Origin: Herbaspirillum sp. CF444
GTDB lineage: Bacteria > Pseudomonadota > Gammaproteobacteria > Burkholderiales > Burkholderiaceae_D
Direction: 5' to 3'
DNA: 64,000 bases
NCBI RefSeq assembly: GCF_000282135.1
Contig: NZ_AKJW01000018.1
Location: forward strand, 248,001-312,000
Positions within the stretch are counted from its first letter, which is position 1, and the number at the start of each line of letters is the position of its first letter. Of this stretch, positions 18,120 through 27,561 are shown in pieces. The notes beneath the pieces are model-generated. The model saw only the letters and a program-made list of their open reading frames with translations. It ran no database searches and had not been told where the DNA came from. The position numbers were made by a program, and so were the translations under genes.

Positions 18120-18599
18120 TCATTGCGCTTGACGCTCGTAGTAGATGTCCCATTCTCCTTCGTCAACTTGTACAAAACCATGCCGCTGGTAAAAGCGGTT
18201 CGCTTTGCTTTGTTTCAGCGCGCCGACGCGAACCGGCATTGCGGCGGCATCTGCATCCCTGAATAGCCGCGCCAGCACGGTGCTGCCGATGCCTTTGCCC
18301 TGATGATCGGGATGAATGTACAGATGATCGAGCAGCAGATGCCCGTCGTTCCGTTTCGCCACGACAAAGCCGACGCGCTTGCCGCCAAACAGGATGTAGC
18401 ACGTCTGCTCCGGCGAGAATCCCGATTGAAAACGTTCGCGTGCCCGGACCGGGTCGAAGCGTCCGACGCGTTCCAGGCTTTCGCGCATGGCGGCGATGCG
18501 GATGCCGATCAGTTCTTCGAGGTCGGCGCAGCCGGTCGGTGCGAAGGCGATGTCGGCGTCGGTGCATCGGGTCATGGCTGTGGCAGTCGTTGCGGACAT
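18120..18599 (-). CDS. GNAT-family N-acetyltransferase
   Basis: A 159-aa protein with the GNAT acetyl-CoA core: LLLDHLYIHPDHQGKGIGSTVLARLF contains motif A (Q/R-x-x-G-x-G/A), followed by NRFYQRHGFVQVDE. The substrate is unknown. The ATG at 18599 is preferred over a TTG at 18620; neither has a strong ribosome site. It starts 26 bp after the stop of the His-rich DMT transporter, so the two are probably co-transcribed. Confidence 0.82.
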   Translation of the reverse strand: MSATTATAMTRCTDADIAFAPTGCADLEELIGIRIAAMRESLERVGRFDPVRARERFQSGFSPEQTCYILFGGKRVGFVVAKRNDGHLLLDHLYIHPDHQGKGIGSTVLARLFRDADAAAMPVRVGALKQSKANRFYQRHGFVQVDEGEWDIYYERQAQ

Positions 18600-18625
18600 G
18601 GCGGGCGGCGCAAGTCTCAAGGTTC

Positions 18626-19675
18626 TCAGTGCCGGTGCCGGTGATGCGCATCCGGGTAATGTGCATGCGAGTGCGTCAGGCCGGCATGCAGGTGCCGGTG
18701 GCGATGCGTGGTGCCGGGTACGACTGGGAAGTCGTGCTCGTGCAAATGGTGTTCGTCGTGGGTATGTTCGTGATCGTGTTCCATCTCTTCATGGCGATGC
18801 GTATGGGCGTGCCGTTCCGACAAATGCAGCCAGATGCCCCAGGCCATGAAGATGCCGGCGATCGCCAGTTGCGGGGTCAGCTGTTCCCCGGTCAGAAGGG
18901 CGAGGCCGGCGCCGAAGAAGGGGGCGACGGAAAAGTACGCGCCCGTGCGCGCCGTGCCGAGATGACGCAATGCGGCGACGAACAGCGCGAGGCTCACGCC
19001 GTAAGCCAGGAAGCCGACCAGCAGGGTAGCGCCGGTCACGGAAGCTTCCGGGAAGTGCGCGCCGGACAACAACGCCAGCACCAGGTTCGTGCCGCCGGCG
19101 GCAAGGCCTTTGACGGAGGCGATCCAGGTGGCGTCGTTAAGCGAAACCCTGCGCGTGAGGTTGTTGTCGAGCCCCCATGCCAGGCAAGCGCCGAGGACGG
19201 CGAGCGTCGGCCACAGCGCGACCGGGCCGGCCTGCGCAGGCCAGCTCAGGATGACGGCGCCCACGACGATGGCAAGCATGCCGGTCATGATGCGCCGGTC
19301 GACGTTTTCCCTGAACGCGAACCAGGCCAGCAGCGCAGTGAACACGCCCTCGGCATTGAGCAGCAACGACGCCGAAGACGCCGGCATGCCCGTCAGTCCG
19401 ATCATCAGCAGCACCGGTGCGAGGACGCCGCCGGAGATAATCGCGCCGGCGAACCAGAGCAGCTCGGCGCGCGCCGGCATGGGCTGTCTGGCGCCGCTGA
19501 TCCGGCGGTAGATGGTCAGGCCGAGGCCTGAACCCAGGTAGAGCAGGGCGGCGATCATCCATGGGGAATTGTTCTTCAGCAGCATGCCGGCCAGCGGCGT
19601 GGCGGCACCGAACAGCAGCGCCGCAAGCAGGGCTGCCTTCGGGCCGGACAAGGCGATGATCTTCAGTTTGTTCAT
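18626..19675 (-). CDS. EamA/DMT transporter with histidine-rich C-terminal tail
   Basis: A 349-aa inner-membrane protein. Residues 1-285 form about ten helices of the drug/metabolite transporter fold. The last ~63 residues are a soluble tail with about 23 His plus several Asp and Glu (HEEMEHDHEHTHDEHH, HRHRHLHAG, HHRHRH). Such tails are known from metal transporters (CDF, ZIP, NreB-like) and bind Ni, Co or Zn, so a metal-linked role is plausible. No metal-transport function has been shown for this EamA member. Confidence 0.85.
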   Translation of the reverse strand: MNKLKIIALSGPKAALLAALLFGAATPLAGMLLKNNSPWMIAALLYLGSGLGLTIYRRISGARQPMPARAELLWFAGAIISGGVLAPVLLMIGLTGMPASSASLLLNAEGVFTALLAWFAFRENVDRRIMTGMLAIVVGAVILSWPAQAGPVALWPTLAVLGACLAWGLDNNLTRRVSLNDATWIASVKGLAAGGTNLVLALLSGAHFPEASVTGATLLVGFLAYGVSLALFVAALRHLGTARTGAYFSVAPFFGAGLALLTGEQLTPQLAIAGIFMAWGIWLHLSERHAHTHRHEEMEHDHEHTHDEHHLHEHDFPVVPGTTHRHRHLHAGLTHSHAHYPDAHHRHRH

Positions 19676-20265
19676 GATGACTTCGCAGATTGGTTGGGAG
19701 ATGGTCTATTTTAATCTCTTGCCGCAACAGGTCTCTGTGCAGCTGCAGGGGGGGCGTGACAATTTCTGCCGCGCCGGGGGAACGAAAGACCGATGCGCAG
19801 CAAATTATTCCCGATATCAGCGTACGAACGGGCAGCATGCGCTTTCATTTTTCTTCGATATGCGCAAGATTGTTGCGGTCGGGCAAAGGAGCGCCGAGGT
19901 ATTCCGTTTCAGCGCGATGCTGACATTTTGCTGAACTTTCCCCGTATGTTCGTCGGCGCTGCATACGGCGTAAACAGGGTGTTTACCAGCCTATTTCCTC
20001 GGTTGCAGTTTAGTGGGTCGTCGGGTAACATCATCCGACCATGGCACTGGTGGTTTTCAACGAAATTGCAACTGATTCGCCTGCCGCGATGGGTCGTTTT
20101 CATGACGACAGGATGTTGGTTTGAGGCAACAACAATATCGCCCGGACGAACGAAAACGAACACCGGATGCCGGTAGCCAGCAAGCCATAAAACTAACGTA
20201 CGCGAATGCGCTCGGATGCTCACGAAGGGGGCCGTATTTCTGTCATTTTTACCGCCGGGGGGACG
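19676..20265. other. Intergenic region between divergent DMT and binding-protein genes
   Basis: About 590 bp with no convincing gene on either strand; the short ORFs lack ribosome sites and family features. It contains a 7-3-7 inverted repeat, GTAAACA GGG TGTTTAC, at 19970-19986, a possible regulator site. Confidence 0.5.
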
Positions 20266-21087
20266 GTGATTCGCCGCCGCTTTGCCCGTATTTTCCGTCT
20301 TGCCTGTGCCTGCAGCGTGCTGCTTGCCGCATGGATGCCAGGTGCGGCCAGCGCCGGCGGTCTCGATTGTTCCCGCCCTTATACCCTCGCCCTGCATGAC
20401 CATGGCTTGCTGTATTCCGCCGATACCGATACCGGCATCGATAAAGACTTCGCGGACGAATTGATTCGCCGCAGCGGCTGCAAGATCGGCGTGAGCCTGA
20501 TGTCGCGCGCGCGCATCTGGCAACTGATCGAATCGGGCGCGCTTGACTTCAGTCTGTCGGGCATCGCCAACCCGGAGCGCCGCCAGTTTGCCTCCTTCGC
20601 CTGGTATTTCAGCAACAAGTATTACCTGCTGGTGCGCAAGGATACCGGCATGCGCCAGCTGTCCGAATTCGCGCGCAGCGAAAAATTCCACCTCGGCGTG
20701 ATTCGCAGTTTCCGTTACAGCGAGTCTGCCAATCGCCTGGTCGACAAACTGGCGACCGTCAATCGCATCACGCAGGCCGGCGGCCTCGATCCGCTCTATC
20801 AGGCGTTGCTGGCCAATCGCATCCAGGGCATGATCATGGAGCCCTTCGACTATCCGGTGGTGGAAGAGAAGCACATCCGCGACGTGACCTCGATCATCGA
20901 ATTCAACGATCCGTCGGTGCCGCACGGCCTCATCATGTCCAAGAAAGCCTTGTCGCAGGCCGAGCGCGACAAGTGGCGCGCGCTGGTCGACGAGATGCGC
21001 GCCGACGGCACCGTGCGCCGCATCTTTGAAAAATATTTCTCGCCGTCGCTGGCCGCCACGATGGTCGACTTCCAGGCCGAGCCGTGA
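20266..21087 (+). CDS. Periplasmic solute-binding protein (SBP_bac_3-like)
   Basis: A 273-aa exported protein. I take the GTG at 20266, which has GGGGGGA just upstream and gives a clean signal peptide MIRRRFARIFRLACACSVLL...GAASA; an ATG at 20206 would put 20 polar residues ahead of it. The mature part resembles family 3 amino-acid-type binding proteins (YTLALHDHGLLYS, GIDKDFADELIRRSGCKI, KKALSQAERDKWRALVDEM). No ABC transporter partner is adjacent. Instead its stop overlaps the start of a membrane GGDEF-EAL protein (GTGA), suggesting a sensory role. Confidence 0.8.
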   Translation: MIRRRFARIFRLACACSVLLAAWMPGAASAGGLDCSRPYTLALHDHGLLYSADTDTGIDKDFADELIRRSGCKIGVSLMSRARIWQLIESGALDFSLSGIANPERRQFASFAWYFSNKYYLLVRKDTGMRQLSEFARSEKFHLGVIRSFRYSESANRLVDKLATVNRITQAGGLDPLYQALLANRIQGMIMEPFDYPVVEEKHIRDVTSIIEFNDPSVPHGLIMSKKALSQAERDKWRALVDEMRADGTVRRIFEKYFSPSLAATMVDFQAEP

Positions 21088-24000
21088 ACTGGGTCCGGCA
21101 GATTCTGTTGCCGCTGGCGATCATGATCGCCGGCTTCAGCGTTACGTGGCTGGCATGGGATCACGAACGCCAGGCGTCGAACAAGGAGTTGCGCGCGCAG
21201 TTTGATTTTTCCCTGCGCGAGGCGGTCAGCCGCGTCGAGCAGCGCATCGCCAGTTATGAACAGATGCTGCACGGCGTGCAAGGGCTGTTCGTTGCCTCCG
21301 GCACCTTTGACCGCACGGGTTTCCACGAATACGTCACGGCCCTGAACCTGGACGCCAACTTCTCCGGCATCCAGGCCATCGGCGCCGAAGAATGGCTGGC
21401 CGACGGCGACAAGGCCAATCACGTCGGGCGCATGCATCGGCTCGGTTTTTCCGACTATGAAATTCGTCCGGCGGGCGAACGGCCTGACTATGCACCCATC
21501 ATCATGCGCGAGCCTTACGTCGGCACCAATCGCGCTCCGTTCGGTTACGATCCCTGGTCCGAGCCCAAGCGCCGGCGCGCCATGGAAAAAGCGCGCGATT
21601 CCGGCATGGCGGCAATCTCCGGCAAGGTGCTTCTGGATATCGACAACGGTAATGAAGCGCAGACCAGTTTCCTCATGTACCTGCCGGTGTATGCGCACGG
21701 CATGCCGCAATCGACCATCGCCGAGCGTCGCGCCAATCTGATCGGCTGGGTGCATGCCTCGTTCCGCATGAGCGACGTGATCGCCAGCCTCTATGGCGAA
21801 CAACCGCTGGGCGTGGCGTTTTCGATTTACGACGGTGTGGAACCGTCTCCCGATGCGGTGTTGTATCGGTCGGCCGGCGCTGATGCATCCGACGCCGCCT
21901 CTCGCAAGGATGTGATCTCCGCGACGGAATACCTGGTCGTGGCTGGTCACAACTGGACCCTGACCATGAACACGCTGGACGACTTCAATGCCCGTTTCGG
22001 CCGTAACGCCGAGATGCAGACGGCCGTCACCGGCATCGGTCTGACCTTGCTGCTGGCCTTGCTGGCGTGGGCGCTGATGTCCAGCCGTCGCCGCGCGATC
22101 CGTCTGGCCGGCAAGATGACGCGCGAACTGCGCGCCAGCGAAGAACAGTTCCGCGCCATCGCCGACTGCACCGTCAACTGGGAGGTCTGGTGGGGCATGG
22201 ACGGCAAGCCGCGCTGGGTCAATCCGTCGGTCAGGGAATACACCGGCTACACGGTGGAAGAATGCATGGCGATGGACGACTTCAGGGCGCAGATGATCTA
22301 CGCCGACGATCTGCCGCGCGTGGCGCCCGAGCTGGACAAAGGCTTGCGCGGCGAACGCGGCGACGATCTCGAGTTCCGTTGCGTGCGCAAGGACGGCTCG
22401 CTGTTCTGGCTGTCGGTGTCGTGGATTCCCATCACCGACGCCAACGGCGCGCTGGCAGGTTACCGCACCAGCGGCCGCGACATCACCGAACGCAAGCAGG
22501 TCGAGGCCGAACTGCGCATTGCCGCCGTGGCTTTCGATTCGCTCGAGGGCATCATGGTCACCGATGCCGAAAGTCGCATTCTGCGCGTCAACAACGCTTT
22601 CGCCAAAATGACCGGTTACTCCCCCGCGGACATCATCGGCCAGACGCCCGACGTGCTGCGCTCGGATCGCCACAGTCCGCAGTTCTACGACGAGATATGG
22701 GAAACCATCCGACGCTTCGGCGGTTGGCAGGGCGAGGTTTGGACGCGTCGCAAGAACGGCAAGGTCTATCCGGAGTGGCTGACCATTTCCGCGGTCAAGA
22801 GCGACGACGGCGCCATCACGCATTACGTCGGCACGCATCACGACATCACCGAGCGCAAGATCGCCGAAGAACGCATCAAGGAGCTGGCCTTCTTCGATGC
22901 ACTGACGCGCCTGCCGAACCGGACGCTGCTGCTCGATCGCCTCAAGCAGGCCATCGCCGTCAGTGCGCGCAACAAGACCAGCAGCGCCTTGCTGTTCATC
23001 GATCTGGATCATTTCAAGACGCTCAACGACACGCTCGGCCACGACAAGGGCGACCTGCTGCTCAAGCAGGTGGCGCAGCGCCTGGCCTTGAGCGTGCGCA
23101 CCAACGATACGGTGGCGCGCGTGGGCGGCGACGAGTTCGTGGTGGTGCTGGAAAGCCTGCACAAGAGCCCGCAGGAAGCCGCCAACCAGACCAAACTCAT
23201 CGGTGAAAAGATCCTCAGCGTGCTCGACGCGCCGTATCAGCTGGAAGACGTCGAATACCGCGCCACCGCCAGCGTCGGCGCCACCGTGTTCCACGGTCGT
23301 CAGGCGTCCATCGACGAGTTGCTCAAGCAGGCCGACCTGGCCATGTACAAGTCCAAGGAAACCGGCCGCAACGCCATGAGCTTCTTCGATCCCGCCATGC
23401 AGACCGTGGTGCTGGAACGCGCCGCACTGGAAGCCGGCTTGCGCAAGGCCATCGAGGGCGGTCAGCTGGTGCTGCACTATCAGGCGCAGGTGGTCGAAGG
23501 CGGCCGCGTGACCGGCGCCGAAGTGCTGGTGCGCTGGCAGCATCCGCAACGCGGCACGGTGCCGCCGGGCGAATTCATTCCGTTGGCCGAAGAGACCGGC
23601 CTCATCCTGTCGCTCGGCAACTGGGTGATGGAAACCGCCTGCGCCCAGCTGGCGCTGTGGGCCGAACGCATTGAGACCGCGCATCTGTCCATCGCCGTCA
23701 ACGTCAGCGCGCAGCAGTTCCGCGAAACCGATTTCGTCGAGACCGTGTCCGGCATCCTCGCCAGGACCGGCGCCAACCCAAGGCGCCTCAAACTGGAACT
23801 GACTGAGAGCCTGCTGGTCGACAACGTCGAAGACATCATCCAGAAAATGTACGCGCTCAAGGCCAAGGGCGTTGAATTCTCGCTGGACGATTTCGGCATC
23901 GGTTATTCGTCTTTGTCCTACCTCAAGCGCTTGCCGCTGAACCAGCTTAAAATCGACCAGTCGTTTGTGCGCGATGTTCTCGTCGACCCCAACGATGCCT

Positions 24001-24197
24001 CCATCGCCAAGACCATTGTCGCGCTCGCGCAAAGTCTCGGACTGGGAGTCATCGCCGAAGGCGTCGAGACCGATGCGCAACGCAGTTTCCTGGCCGATGC
24101 AGGGTGCCACGCCTATCAGGGCTATTTCTTCTGCCGGCCGTTGCCCCTGGAAGAGTTTGAAAAATTCGTCCAGGAAGTCGATCCCATACTGGAGTAA
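21084..24197 (+). CDS. CHASE-PAS-PAS-GGDEF-EAL c-di-GMP signalling protein
   Basis: A 1037-aa inner-membrane protein starting at a GTG that overlaps the upstream stop. One helix near residues 7-24, a periplasmic CHASE-like domain (YEQMLHGVQGLFVAS...), a second helix near 315-335, two PAS domains (to about residue 595), GGDEF at 681-685 (RVGGDEFVVVL) and an EAL domain beginning GAEVLVRW with Glu813. EAL residues for c-di-GMP hydrolysis look complete (LELTES, DDFGIGYSS, KIDQSF, AEGVE, YQGYFF), although the signature reads EVL. It could both make and degrade c-di-GMP. Confidence 0.92.
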   Translation: MNWVRQILLPLAIMIAGFSVTWLAWDHERQASNKELRAQFDFSLREAVSRVEQRIASYEQMLHGVQGLFVASGTFDRTGFHEYVTALNLDANFSGIQAIGAEEWLADGDKANHVGRMHRLGFSDYEIRPAGERPDYAPIIMREPYVGTNRAPFGYDPWSEPKRRRAMEKARDSGMAAISGKVLLDIDNGNEAQTSFLMYLPVYAHGMPQSTIAERRANLIGWVHASFRMSDVIASLYGEQPLGVAFSIYDGVEPSPDAVLYRSAGADASDAASRKDVISATEYLVVAGHNWTLTMNTLDDFNARFGRNAEMQTAVTGIGLTLLLALLAWALMSSRRRAIRLAGKMTRELRASEEQFRAIADCTVNWEVWWGMDGKPRWVNPSVREYTGYTVEECMAMDDFRAQMIYADDLPRVAPELDKGLRGERGDDLEFRCVRKDGSLFWLSVSWIPITDANGALAGYRTSGRDITERKQVEAELRIAAVAFDSLEGIMVTDAESRILRVNNAFAKMTGYSPADIIGQTPDVLRSDRHSPQFYDEIWETIRRFGGWQGEVWTRRKNGKVYPEWLTISAVKSDDGAITHYVGTHHDITERKIAEERIKELAFFDALTRLPNRTLLLDRLKQAIAVSARNKTSSALLFIDLDHFKTLNDTLGHDKGDLLLKQVAQRLALSVRTNDTVARVGGDEFVVVLESLHKSPQEAANQTKLIGEKILSVLDAPYQLEDVEYRATASVGATVFHGRQASIDELLKQADLAMYKSKETGRNAMSFFDPAMQTVVLERAALEAGLRKAIEGGQLVLHYQAQVVEGGRVTGAEVLVRWQHPQRGTVPPGEFIPLAEETGLILSLGNWVMETACAQLALWAERIETAHLSIAVNVSAQQFRETDFVETVSGILARTGANPRRLKLELTESLLVDNVEDIIQKMYALKAKGVEFSLDDFGIGYSSLSYLKRLPLNQLKIDQSFVRDVLVDPNDASIAKTIVALAQSLGLGVIAEGVETDAQRSFLADAGCHAYQGYFFCRPLPLEEFEKFVQEVDPILE

Positions 24198-24203
24198 GTT
24201 TTT

Positions 24204-24905
24204 ATGTCCGCATTGTCATCTTTTCCGATCAACGCCAAGTGGCCGGCGCAACACCCTGAACGCATCCAGCTGTATTCGCTGCCCACGCCCAACGGCGTCA
24301 AGGTCTCCATCATGCTGGAAGAGACCGGCCTGGCTTACGAGCCGCATCTGGTCAGCTTTGAAACCAACGACCAGTTCTCGCCGGAATTCCTGTCGCTCAA
24401 TCCCAACAACAAGATCCCGGCGATCGTCGACCCCGACGGCCCCGGCGGCAAGCCGCTGGCCTTGTTCGAATCGGGTGCGATCCTGATGTACCTGGCCGAG
24501 AAGAGCGGCCAGTTCCTGTCGCAGGATCCGGCTGAGCGCTATCAGACCATCCAGTGGCTGATGTTCCAGATGGGCGGCATCGGTCCGATGTTCGGCCAGC
24601 TCGGTTTCTTCCATCGTTTCGCCGGCAAGGAATTCGAAGACAAGCGTCCGCGCGACCGCTACGTCGCCGAATCGCGCCGCCTGGTCGGCGTGCTCGACCA
24701 GCGCCTGGCGGAGCGCGAATGGGTGATGGGCGACTACAGTATCGCCGACATCGCGATCTTCCCGTGGGTGCGCAACCTGATTGGTTTTTATGAGGCGGGC
24801 GAGCTGGTCGGCTTCAAGGACTTCAAGCACGTTGCACGCGCGCTGGCGGCGTTTGTCGAGCGTCCTGCCGTGATCAAGGGGTTGACGATTCCTGCCCGCG
24901 GCTGA
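24204..24905 (+). CDS. Glutathione S-transferase, YfcG/YghU-like
   Basis: A 233-aa protein with an N-terminal thioredoxin-like GST domain: LYSLPTPNGVKVSIMLEETGL holds the TPNG motif of the nu-class (YfcG/YghU) disulfide-bond reductases, and FESGAILMYLAEKSG is the glutathione-binding ES motif. An all-helical C-domain follows. It starts 6 bp after the GGDEF-EAL gene with a GGAG ribosome site, so it is the third gene of that operon. Its functional link to c-di-GMP signalling is not evident. Confidence 0.88.
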   Translation: MSALSSFPINAKWPAQHPERIQLYSLPTPNGVKVSIMLEETGLAYEPHLVSFETNDQFSPEFLSLNPNNKIPAIVDPDGPGGKPLALFESGAILMYLAEKSGQFLSQDPAERYQTIQWLMFQMGGIGPMFGQLGFFHRFAGKEFEDKRPRDRYVAESRRLVGVLDQRLAEREWVMGDYSIADIAIFPWVRNLIGFYEAGELVGFKDFKHVARALAAFVERPAVIKGLTIPARG

Positions 24906-24970
24906 TCGCAGGAGCCCGTTTGTCGCCGCGACAATTGCGGCGATTCAGGGCTGTTCCGTGTGGAACCGCA

Positions 24971-25002
24971 ACGGCTGGCCTGAAGAGGGCCGGCCGTTTT
25001 TT
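24971..25002 (+). terminator. Terminator after the GST gene
   Basis: ACGGCTGGCC pairs with GGCCGGCCGT (one G-T pair) around a 7-nt loop and is followed by six T. Confidence 0.88.
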
Positions 25003-25145
25003 ATCGGGACAAGAGAAGGAATAAGGCGGCGGGAGGCTGCACGGCAAGAAGGATAGGATGGGCAGCCGTCATATCCTTCAGAACAGAGAGGGAGCGCATC
25101 CGCCGTCATCGGCCGGGGCCGGGGAGGCGCCGCTCCGGTCCAGGT

Positions 25146-25415
25146 TCAGGACGGCTGAGCTTCCATATCGGTCTTGAAGACCTGGTCGATGACTTCCATG
25201 CATTCTTTCGCGGCGGCAAGATAGTCATGCTCCCCGGGAGCGCCGTTGGACAGTTTGGCCAGCTTGCGCGCGCGGCGCACCGATTCCAATGCATCGTCGC
25301 GGGTCAGGTAATTTTGCCTGACCAGCAAGGCGAGGATGTCCAGGGTCACGGCATAGTTGGCGATGCAGTAGCTGAGAGAAACGTCGTTGCCGGTCTCGTT
25401 GCAGGTAGTGGTCAT
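25146..25415 (-). CDS. Hypothetical small protein
   Basis: An 89-aa, largely helical, soluble protein without signal peptide. It starts MTTTCNETGNDVSLSYCIAN, and a central helix VTLDILALLVRQNYLTRDDALESVRRARKLAKL could be a protein-interaction segment. A CGGAGC ribosome site precedes the ATG. I recognise no family. It stands alone between the GST terminator and the AraC gene. Confidence 0.6.
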   Translation of the reverse strand: MTTTCNETGNDVSLSYCIANYAVTLDILALLVRQNYLTRDDALESVRRARKLAKLSNGAPGEHDYLAAAKECMEVIDQVFKTDMEAQPS

Positions 25416-25609
25416 CGTAAGCTCCGTTAAGGATGAGGGCTGGTGATGGAAAGAAGTTTAAGATGATCGGCTTGATAACGGTATCAGGATTTTCCTTAAC
25501 AGGACGTCAAGCAAAATCGCCGCGGCAATGTTGCTCGCCATTGTATTGACGCAGACCATCATCGCAGGCGCACATGCCCGGCCGGCGGGCATTCCGGAGA
25601 CCTGCGGGG

Positions 25610-25615
25610 TACAAT
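25610..25615 (+). promoter_or_regulatory. Candidate -10 element of a leaderless araC-type transcript
   Basis: TACAAT ends 6 nt before the ATG at 25622, the same spacing as at 6791-6803. No Shine-Dalgarno and no clear -35. Confidence 0.35.
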
Positions 25616-25621
25616 GCCGGC

Positions 25622-26377
25622 ATGGCACTTTCGCATCCCCTGACGCATCCCCTCACTTTCCGCAGCTATGGCGCCGACGGCGTCCTGCACCGGCACGAGC
25701 ACGTCCAGATCGTGTTGCCGATGCAAGGGGAAATGGACATCGAAGTCGACGGCCGCGGCGACAAGCTCGACATCGCGCGCGCCGCTTTCGTGGCGCCCGA
25801 CACCAGCCATGTGCAATCGGCCAGCGGCGAGAATCGTTTCCTGATTCTCGATTGCGATCCGGCCGACATCGGCGAGGACGATGCCGAACGGCTGCGGCTG
25901 CAAACCTTTTTGCCGATTCCGGCGGCGGTGCGACGATTGCTCGATTTCATCGATCTCAGCATCGGCGCCGATCGGCCGGCCGGTCAATTGCCGGAAGCGC
26001 TGGCGCGCCATTGCACGCCGCTGCTGCTCGATGCGCTGACGGCCATGCCGCAGCGCGCCTCGCGCCTGCACGCGCTGTTGCGCCGGATGGAAGCCGCACC
26101 CGGTCGCGCGTGGACCGCTGCGACCATGGCGCGCATGGCCAACCTCAGCGTCAGTCGCCTGCATGCGCTGTTCAAGGCCGAGTTGCAGCAGACGCCGCAG
26201 GAGTGGTTGTCCGATCTGCGCTTGCGCCTGGTGCAGGAGGCGCTGGTCGAATCCGACGTGCCGCTGGCCGAGCTGGCGCTGCGCGCCGGTTATTCCGACC
26301 AGAGCGCCCTGACGCGCGCCATGCGCCGCACCACGGGCCTGACGCCATCGGCCTATCGCAAACAGCATCGTCAGTAG
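25622..26377 (+). CDS. AraC-family transcriptional regulator
   Basis: A 251-aa regulator. The N-terminal cupin-like sensor (LHRHEHVQIVLPMQGEMDIEVDG) is followed by two helix-turn-helix motifs in the last 100 residues (MARMANLSVSRLHALFKAELQQTP; ELALRAGYSDQSALTRAMRRTTGLTPSAYRK). Cupin-type AraC proteins with a conserved HxH near the N-terminus often control exporters. Here an EamA transporter starts 87 bp downstream on the same strand and is the likely target. The start is the ATG at 25622, which may be leaderless. Confidence 0.88.
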   Translation: MALSHPLTHPLTFRSYGADGVLHRHEHVQIVLPMQGEMDIEVDGRGDKLDIARAAFVAPDTSHVQSASGENRFLILDCDPADIGEDDAERLRLQTFLPIPAAVRRLLDFIDLSIGADRPAGQLPEALARHCTPLLLDALTAMPQRASRLHALLRRMEAAPGRAWTAATMARMANLSVSRLHALFKAELQQTPQEWLSDLRLRLVQEALVESDVPLAELALRAGYSDQSALTRAMRRTTGLTPSAYRKQHRQ

Positions 26378-26464
26378 CCTCGGTCTATTTTTGGCGAGAG
26401 GCGGTCAAGACGGATTCCTGCCGTTTCACTATCCTGCATTCGTCATGGTGAAACGAGGTGCGGC

Positions 26465-27433
26465 ATGCAGGGCAAAGGGCAGGGCAAGATTCTCATCGGC
26501 GTAGGCAACGGCGTCGCCGCCGGCGCATTCTGGGGACTGGTGTTCCTGGCGCCGCAGGTGCTGGGCAATTTCAGCGCGCTGCAATTGTCGGCGGCGCGCT
26601 ATCTGGCCTACGGCCTGGTCGCGGTCTTGCTGTTGCTGCCGCGCTGGCGCGCACTGATGCCGCGCCTCGGCCGCGATGAATGGATCGCGCTGGTCTATCT
26701 GAGCTTTCTTGGCAATATCCTCTACTACCTCTTTCTCGCCAGCGCCGTGCAATGGGCGGGTGGCGCCTCGACTTCGCTGATCATCGGCTTGTTGCCGGTA
26801 GTGGTGAGCGTGATCGGCGCCCGCGACGAAGGGGCATTGAAACTGAGCGCCTTGCTCCCGCCGATGGCGCTATGCCTGTTCGGCGTCGGTCTGGTCGGCG
26901 TCGAAGCCTTGTCGGCGGAAACCGCCAGAGGCGATGTGGCCACGCGCGCCGCGGGTTTACTGTGCGGTTTCGGCGCGTTGGCGTCGTGGTCGACGTATTC
27001 GGTGCGCAACAGCCGCTGGCTGGCGCGGCGGCCTGATATTTCCTCGCACGACTGGTCGTTGCTGACCGGCATCGTCACCGGCGCGCTGGCCCTGTTGCTG
27101 GCGCTGGTACTGATAACTCCGGCTTTTTTGCATGGCCTGGAAGGGCATGACGGCGCCGACTGGTTGCGCTTCTGGGGCGTGGCCGCCGCCGTGGCGATCT
27201 TCGCATCGGTGGTCGGCAACGCCTTCTGGAACCGCGCCAGCCGGCTGTTGCCGTTGACGCTGAGCGGCCAGATGATCATCTTCGAAACCTTGTTCGCCTT
27301 GCTCTACGGGTTCCTGTGGGAACAACGCCTGCCGACCCGGCTGGAACTGCTGGCGATCGTTTGCCTGGTCGGCGGCGTGTTGTGGTGCGCGTCGCTGCAT
27401 CGGGAACCGGCGGCGCCTGCCGTACAGGCATAG
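26465..27433 (+). CDS. EamA/DMT-family transporter
   Basis: A 322-aa membrane protein with about ten helices in two EamA repeats (VAAGAFWGLVFLAPQVLGNFSALQLSAARYLAYG; NAFWNRASRLLPLTLSGQMIIFETLFALLYGFLWEQRLP). A CGAGG ribosome site precedes the ATG. The neighbouring AraC gene and arrangement suggest an exporter induced by its substrate. The substrate is not readable. Confidence 0.87.
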   Translation: MQGKGQGKILIGVGNGVAAGAFWGLVFLAPQVLGNFSALQLSAARYLAYGLVAVLLLLPRWRALMPRLGRDEWIALVYLSFLGNILYYLFLASAVQWAGGASTSLIIGLLPVVVSVIGARDEGALKLSALLPPMALCLFGVGLVGVEALSAETARGDVATRAAGLLCGFGALASWSTYSVRNSRWLARRPDISSHDWSLLTGIVTGALALLLALVLITPAFLHGLEGHDGADWLRFWGVAAAVAIFASVVGNAFWNRASRLLPLTLSGQMIIFETLFALLYGFLWEQRLPTRLELLAIVCLVGGVLWCASLHREPAAPAVQA

Positions 27434-27561
27434 TTTTCCTGCAATGTTGCGATGCGGAGGCATCGTGCCGCCTCATACCCTCGCTTTGCACCTCCGGTAA
27501 CTGATAACATCATGGGACCGCGCCAACAAAATGTACGGCGCCGATTTGCAAATGGCCCGCT

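Noticed and set aside
19793-20176. 127-codon ORF in the region before the binding-protein gene
   Set aside because: Weak start, odd composition and no motif; the region is better read as regulatory.
20850-24110. 1086-codon minus-strand open frame opposite the GGDEF-EAL gene
   Set aside because: Long antisense frames are common in GC-rich coding DNA; the plus-strand protein has full domain motifs and this one has none.
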